Positions 37,795-42,199 of a stretch of 42,199 bases of DNA are shown in pieces; the first letter of the stretch is position 1; each line of letters opens with the position of its first letter. The notes beneath the pieces were generated by a model, which saw only the letters and a program-made list of their open reading frames with translations, was not told the DNA's origin and searched no databases. This DNA is from Pyrinomonadaceae bacterium (GTDB lineage: Bacteria; Acidobacteriota; Blastocatellia; Pyrinomonadales; Pyrinomonadaceae): NCBI GenBank assembly GCA_013816505.1, contig JACDEG010000002.1:1-42199 (forward strand), given 5' to 3'. The position numbers and the translations under genes are program-made.

Positions 37795-38886
37795 TCATCG
37801 GATGACTTGCACGGGAAGTTGGCCGATTGTCGGCACCACAGCGCCGGCAAGAGTTCTGAGGAGTCTTTTACTGCCCGATGTCGGAACATCGATTATGTCA
37901 TTCGGCTGGAGGGCGATGTCCGGGGCGTTCCGCTCGTTAATGGCTTTCAGATCCACATAGATTTCTGTCTTCGCATTGTTCCCCGGCGTTTGCCTGATGA
38001 TGCGCACCCGATGACTTTTCGTGTCCGGCATGGTGCCGCCGGACATCGCGACGGCCATCGACACGGTGACCGGCTCTTTCAGCGGGACGGAGCCGGGCCG
38101 CAGGACGTTCCCTACAACGTAGGCCTGTTCGGCTTCGGGGAGGTTAATGACATCCCCCGGCTGGAGGTATGGATTGGACGGTTCTTCTCCCTTCAACGTG
38201 TCCTTCAAGCTGAAGAAGAAGACGGTGTTAGCGATGTCTGGCGCGGCGTACGTTTGAGAGGCGGCATCCGCCGCATTACAGTTGAAGCTGCCGCCGGCGC
38301 GCACGAGTTGAATGCGCCCCCCGGCACGCTCGCTTGCGCCGCCCACCGAGTTCAGCACCTCCTGTAAACGGACGCGCCGCCGCAGTTGAAACTGGCCCGG
38401 TTTGACTACCGCGCCAACCACTGTGACGGGCTGCGAATTGTACTCTTTGACGAAGACATCAACGTAAGGATCATTCTTGTACCTCTTGTATAACTCGCGA
38501 ATCTTCACGGATAGCCCCTTGGCCGTCAGACATGCCGCTTGGACCTCGTCCTCGATCATCGGGATGCGGATCGTCCCGTCGTTTTCGACAAGTACATTAT
38601 CGCGCGACAGCTCAGGGCTGAAACGCACACTGATGGTGCGTATATCGAGCACGTCTCCGGGCCCGATAAGGTAACGTTTCTCCGGCGGGATGGCAGATGC
38701 GTAACCATGGGCAGTAACGGTCGCGGGGGCGGCTGAAATCTCAGGGACAGTAGCGGGCCCTGGACTTCCTCCCGATTGTTGAGCGCTGACGTTTTGCACA
38801 CCTTGAGCGAGCGCGAATAACGCTGTGATAAACGCGTATATCAATTTGTCCGCACGAAACGTCAAAGAATCTTTTCTTTTCATCAT
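37795..38886 (-). CDS. wza: Polysaccharide export outer-membrane protein (Wza-like, SLBB domains)
   Basis: YLIGPGDVLDIRTI, VTVVGAVVKPGQFQLRRRVRLQEVLNSVGGASERAG, YVVGNVLRPGSVPLKEPVTVSMAVAMSGG. Confidence 0.93.
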   Translation of the reverse strand: MMKRKDSLTFRADKLIYAFITALFALAQGVQNVSAQQSGGSPGPATVPEISAAPATVTAHGYASAIPPEKRYLIGPGDVLDIRTISVRFSPELSRDNVLVENDGTIRIPMIEDEVQAACLTAKGLSVKIRELYKRYKNDPYVDVFVKEYNSQPVTVVGAVVKPGQFQLRRRVRLQEVLNSVGGASERAGGRIQLVRAGGSFNCNAADAASQTYAAPDIANTVFFFSLKDTLKGEEPSNPYLQPGDVINLPEAEQAYVVGNVLRPGSVPLKEPVTVSMAVAMSGGTMPDTKSHRVRIIRQTPGNNAKTEIYVDLKAINERNAPDIALQPNDIIDVPTSGSKRLLRTLAGAVVPTIGQLPVQVIR

Positions 38887-38948
38887 TTCACCTCGACCCA
38901 GAGCAACACCCTCATAAACAAAGTTCCGGCGTCACTCGACTGGAATTG

Positions 38949-39299
38949 TTATCTACTTCCCAGTCCCATTCGTCGCGCCATCAGCGCTTCGCGCAGGTGA
39001 TTTGGATGGGCGAGATCAAGCACAGTATTGCTAAGGGTGACCAGCAACTCTTCGTGCTCGCGGTAGAACGCCCCCGTCAGCGGCTGGTCGCCGGTCTTTC
39101 TGACGATTCCCTCCCGCACCCACTGCCAGAATTGCGTTTGCGTCGTCCAGAACTGCTTGCGGTCACGACTGATGACAAGCGCCGTCTTCTTCTTTTTCTT
39201 CTTTGTCTTGGTCAAAATAAACGCCCTCCCACGTCGATTTACGCCGTACTTCACCCCTCGCCTGCTCTCTCCTGTTGGCCGGGCCGACAGAAGAGTCAC
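38949..39299 (-). CDS. Hypothetical basic protein
   Basis: Compact ORF immediately upstream of wza on the same strand; contains KTKKKKKKT. No family assigned. Confidence 0.45.
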   Translation of the reverse strand: MTLLSARPTGESRRGVKYGVNRRGRAFILTKTKKKKKKTALVISRDRKQFWTTQTQFWQWVREGIVRKTGDQPLTGAFYREHEELLVTLSNTVLDLAHPNHLREALMARRMGLGSR

Positions 39300-39420
39300 G
39301 CCATACCCCGAAGGGAAGCCTCTGATGCGAGAGGCAACTTCAGCAATGTTCCCTCAAACCGCTAGTGCAAAAACCATCAGACCTCTTTGGATAGATGGGA
39401 AATGTGCGAAGATTGCAGCG

Positions 39421-40045
39421 ATGAAAGAACCAATCTTCGTGCGCCCCTGATGTGAAAACGAACTTGAAAAGTTGCGTACCGCTCTACGTTCCAGCCAGGC
39501 TTTTACTGTGCGCCGTAGCCAGATTCGGCTCTCCAGTGCTTCTGGGCAGACGCCGCGACGAATCGCCCGGCAACTTGGTTGCGCGGACCAAACGGTGCGC
39601 AACGTGCTGCGCTCGTATGAGAGGGAAGGCCTGGCCTGCCTTGAACAGAAATCTTCGCGCCCGAAAACACCCACCCCGGAACTCGATGCCGGGAAGCGCG
39701 AACAGTTGCGTGCCATCTTGCACCAAAGTCCACGTACCACAGACCGCGCGCACTCGCTCTGGGCACTCAACACGGTCGCCGAAGTCTGCTGTGGGAAGGT
39801 GCTCGCACGTGCCCAGGTCAGTGATGAAACCATTCGCTCGGCACGGCGGCGCCTCGGTGTCAGTTGGCAGCGTGCGCGAGATTGAATCACGAGTCTTGAC
39901 TCGGAGTACGAGCGGAACAAAAAGCTCGCGAACGGCTGATCCGCCCGGCCGAGAAGCAGCCCGATTGGGTGTTGGGTAATCTGGATGAAGTGTGGTGGTC
40001 GGGCCTTACTCAACCCAAACCGCACAGTTGGACAGAGGGTGATGG
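39421..40045 (+). pseudogene. Decayed IS630-family-type transposase
   Basis: MKEPIFVRP*CENELEKLRTALRSSQAF...RIARQLGCADQTVRNVLRSYEREGLACLEQKSSRPKT...QRARD*ITSLDSEYERNKK/ARERLIRPAEKQPDWVLGNLDEVWWSGLTQPKPHSWT: two in-frame stops and a frameshift; ends abruptly. Confidence 0.8.
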
Positions 40046-40074
40046 GTTGCAGCGCGGCGCGGCGCCGGGGGGGA

Positions 40075-40343
40075 ATATCCGTTGGGCAATACACAATGTA
40101 GATGCCACTCCGCCTCTCCGGCGCACGCTCGTCACACGCGACCCTCTGATATTCTATGCTCAGCTTGCTGAGGAGCCCCGCCAGACTACGCCGAACGGTG
40201 CTGTAACTCATGGAATCCGTAAGCTGCATGAGCCGGCGAATGGTGAATCTGCCAATGGAGGTCTGCGCTGCCGCGACCTCGGCACGCATTACTTGGTACA
40301 ACCGATTTTCAGACGGCGTGTGACTGAGGATCAGCAATGCCAT
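40075..40343 (-). pseudogene. N-terminal fragment of a winged-helix/HTH-type regulator, truncated at the IS630 remnant
   Basis: MALLILSHTPSENRLYQVMRAEVAAAQTSIGRFTIRRLMQLTDSMSYSTVRRSLAGLLSKLSIEYQRVA...IYIVYCPTDIPPRRRAA with SD GGAGG upstream. Beyond this the ORF is antisense to the transposase remnant. Confidence 0.5.
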
Positions 40344-40710
40344 CGCCCCCGATCCTCCGGTGGGTCAATCAGCTCCCCGGAAGTGGTGCTCACAGCGCAC
40401 ACTACACCTGAATGGTTTTGCCTGGGAGGCATTAGCTATATCTTCAATATCAGATTAATCCGAACGTTGTCCGAAGAATAATGTGAATCGGGGGTTGAAA
40501 ACTAATAGATAGAAAGCAACAGTTGGTTTTCCGAAACCATCAACCATCAAGCTGTCGGTTGCACGAACCGTGCCGGCTTTCTGGAAGTCAGTGTGGTCAA
40601 TCAACCACTTGAAGAAACTCTCCATCGGCTGACACCGCCGACGCACCAGCCGATGGTCGCATTTTACGGTGCTGCTCAATGCTGTGCCGGGCGGCTTCTT
40701 TCACCGAGCG

Positions 40711-41184
40711 TCAAGACTTTTTGGTGGCTCTTTCGAGCATCGCTTGGCAACCAACCGTGGAATCGCTTTTTTCTCCAACACACTGTTCAAGTGACCGCAC
40801 ACGTAGATGGTCGCCAGTTAGTGATCGGTAAAATGTGGCTTGGTAGTATTGCTCAAGCGTTGATGACAAGTTTCTGAACGAGTCTCGTGTATGTGACAGA
40901 CCAGAATATCGAGTTGAATCAGTTGAATTTTCTGTGTAAGAACATTCTACCAATGCGGCTGCCAGGTCCGTCATTTCAACCCATGATTCACATATATACA
41001 CGTCTGGAAGTGATTTGGCTAGGCCAACATCGCGGAAGCTTCTTAACTTAGCACGCAATGATGCGTCCCCTTTGTAAGCGGCGGTTTTACCATCCGCCAG
41101 ATTTAGCAAGTGTTTTCGATCCGCCTCTGGCAGCAATAACGGAAGGATCAAAGCAATATCCTCTGTCCACTTGCAATGCGGCAC
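40711..41184 (-). CDS. Hypothetical protein of unknown family
   Basis: 157-aa ORF, MPHCKWTEDIALILPLLLPEADRKHLLNLADGK...; no recognised motif, between transposase debris and an oxidoreductase gene. Confidence 0.3.
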   Translation of the reverse strand: MPHCKWTEDIALILPLLLPEADRKHLLNLADGKTAAYKGDASLRAKLRSFRDVGLAKSLPDVYICESWVEMTDLAAALVECSYTENSTDSTRYSGLSHTRDSFRNLSSTLEQYYQATFYRSLTGDHLRVRSLEQCVGEKSDSTVGCQAMLERATKKS

Positions 41185-41243
41185 CCCCTATCTAGACATT
41201 CGTGCGAGACGCTACGCGGTGCTGGTTCTCCGGCTCGCCATTC

Positions 41244-42199
41244 TTACTTCTTAAGGCTAATCCTTTGCGCCTGCTTCTGTGCTTTGAGCGCAAGTTCAGT
41301 TGCGAGGAAGCAGTGTGCTTGCGACATCGCGGTTTCCGCGCGATTGACGATGTCGAAGACGAGTTGCTCTCCGTAAGGGAGCGGCTCTTTGCTGCAGTCG
41401 AAGTACTGCACGCCTTTCTGATCCGCGAGGAATAGATGGTTGGCCCCGGCTCTTCCGGCGATGTCAATGTTCTTGCGAACTTCGATGTAGCCGTCCGTAC
41501 CGAGGATTGTCAGGCGTCCATCCCCCCAAGTGCTCAGACCGTCTGGTGTGAACCAATCGACGCGGATGTATCCCGTCCCCCGATCACCGCGCACCGTCAT
41601 ATCGCCGAAATCTTCAAACCTGGGGTGTTGTGGGTGATGAAGGTTGCCGATCTGCGAGGCGACTACTTCGGCTTCGGTCGATCCGGTGAAGAAAAGAAAC
41701 TGGTCGACTTGATGCGAGCCGATATCACAGATGATGCCGCCGTAGCGTTCGCGGTCGAAGAACCACGCCGGACGCGATTTCGGGTTTTCGCGGTGCGGTC
41801 CAAGTCCGATGGTCTGAATGACACTGCCGATGGCCCCGGCTTTGATTAGTTCTCCGGCCCTGATCGTGGACGGATTTTCGAACCGCTCGCTGTACATGAT
41901 CGAGTAAATGCGTCGTGTCTGCTGTTGCACGCGGCGCACTTCAGCGAGTTGTTCGAGCGAGGTGATGCCCGGCTTGTCCGCCATGAAATCCTTGCCGTGG
42001 CGCATCGCTTTGATGCCGAGTGGCGCGCGTTCGTCCGGGATTGAGGCACTGACGATCAACTGAATCGAGCCGTCTTCAAGAATCTCCTCCGCACTTCGGG
42101 CCAGTTTCGCTTGCGGGAACCGCTTCGAGAAAGCAGCGACGAGGTCAGGCTCCTTAGCGAAAACAGAGACGAGTTCGCCACCACCACGCAGCACAGCCC
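41244..42199 (-). CDS. Gfo/Idh/MocA-family oxidoreductase (5' end outside window)
   Basis: VFAKEPDLVAAFSKRFPQAKLARSAEEIL, GKDFMADKPGITSLEQLAEV, YGGIICDIGSHQVDQFLFFTGS; frame open to the window edge. Confidence 0.85.
   Translation of the reverse strand, partial: AVLRGGGELVSVFAKEPDLVAAFSKRFPQAKLARSAEEILEDGSIQLIVSASIPDERAPLGIKAMRHGKDFMADKPGITSLEQLAEVRRVQQQTRRIYSIMYSERFENPSTIRAGELIKAGAIGSVIQTIGLGPHRENPKSRPAWFFDRERYGGIICDIGSHQVDQFLFFTGSTEAEVVASQIGNLHHPQHPRFEDFGDMTVRGDRGTGYIRVDWFTPDGLSTWGDGRLTILGTDGYIEVRKNIDIAGRAGANHLFLADQKGVQYFDCSKEPLPYGEQLVFDIVNRAETAMSQAHCFLATELALKAQKQAQRISLKK

Noticed and set aside
39354-40343. 329-aa minus strand ORF as one intact protein
   Set aside because: Only its N-terminal ~90 aa look like a protein family; the rest is antisense to the IS630 transposase remnant
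1-42199. CRISPR arrays, tRNA or rRNA genes
   Set aside because: No regularly spaced repeats or recognisable tRNA/rRNA sequence noticed on reading; not exhaustively computed

Overview
The window holds a largely unidirectional (minus strand) exopolysaccharide/capsule locus of about 37 kb. It contains a Wza-like exporter, a Wzc-like BY-kinase, a degenerate CpsB/YwqE-like PHP protein, a Wzx flippase, two Wzy/WaaL-like proteins, a WecA-like initiating transferase, about ten glycosyltransferases, an AsnB, a NodU-type carbamoyltransferase and several methyltransferases. Embedded in it (about 5.7-11.8 kb) is what I read as a complete lasso-peptide biosynthetic operon in the order B1 (PqqD/RRE), B2 (transglutaminase-like protease), C (Asn-synthetase-like cyclase with Ser2 instead of Cys2), a short precursor gene, an HPr-kinase-like protein, a PRMT-like methyltransferase and a PF14907-like nucleotidyltransferase. 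The precursor gene is absent from the supplied ORF track. I found it by translating the 9050-9263 gap on the minus strand: GTG start at 9247, stop at 9086, 53 aa, MRGPDEKAVNEKVVKKPYDKPQLILYGDIREITRTSPKGGNNPDFIQTGNKTS. It carries an exact YxxPxLxxxGxxxxxT leader motif. The canonical cleavage site would give TSPKGGNNPDFIQTGNKTS, whose only acidic residue is Asp10, outside the known 7-9 residue ring range. It ends in Ser, matching the known substrate position of lasso-peptide kinases. No dedicated ABC exporter or isopeptidase is visible. The flanks carry an IS3-family element (left) and a decayed IS630-type transposase that appears to interrupt a winged-helix regulator gene (right). The host looks like an acidobacterium, but this is only an impression.
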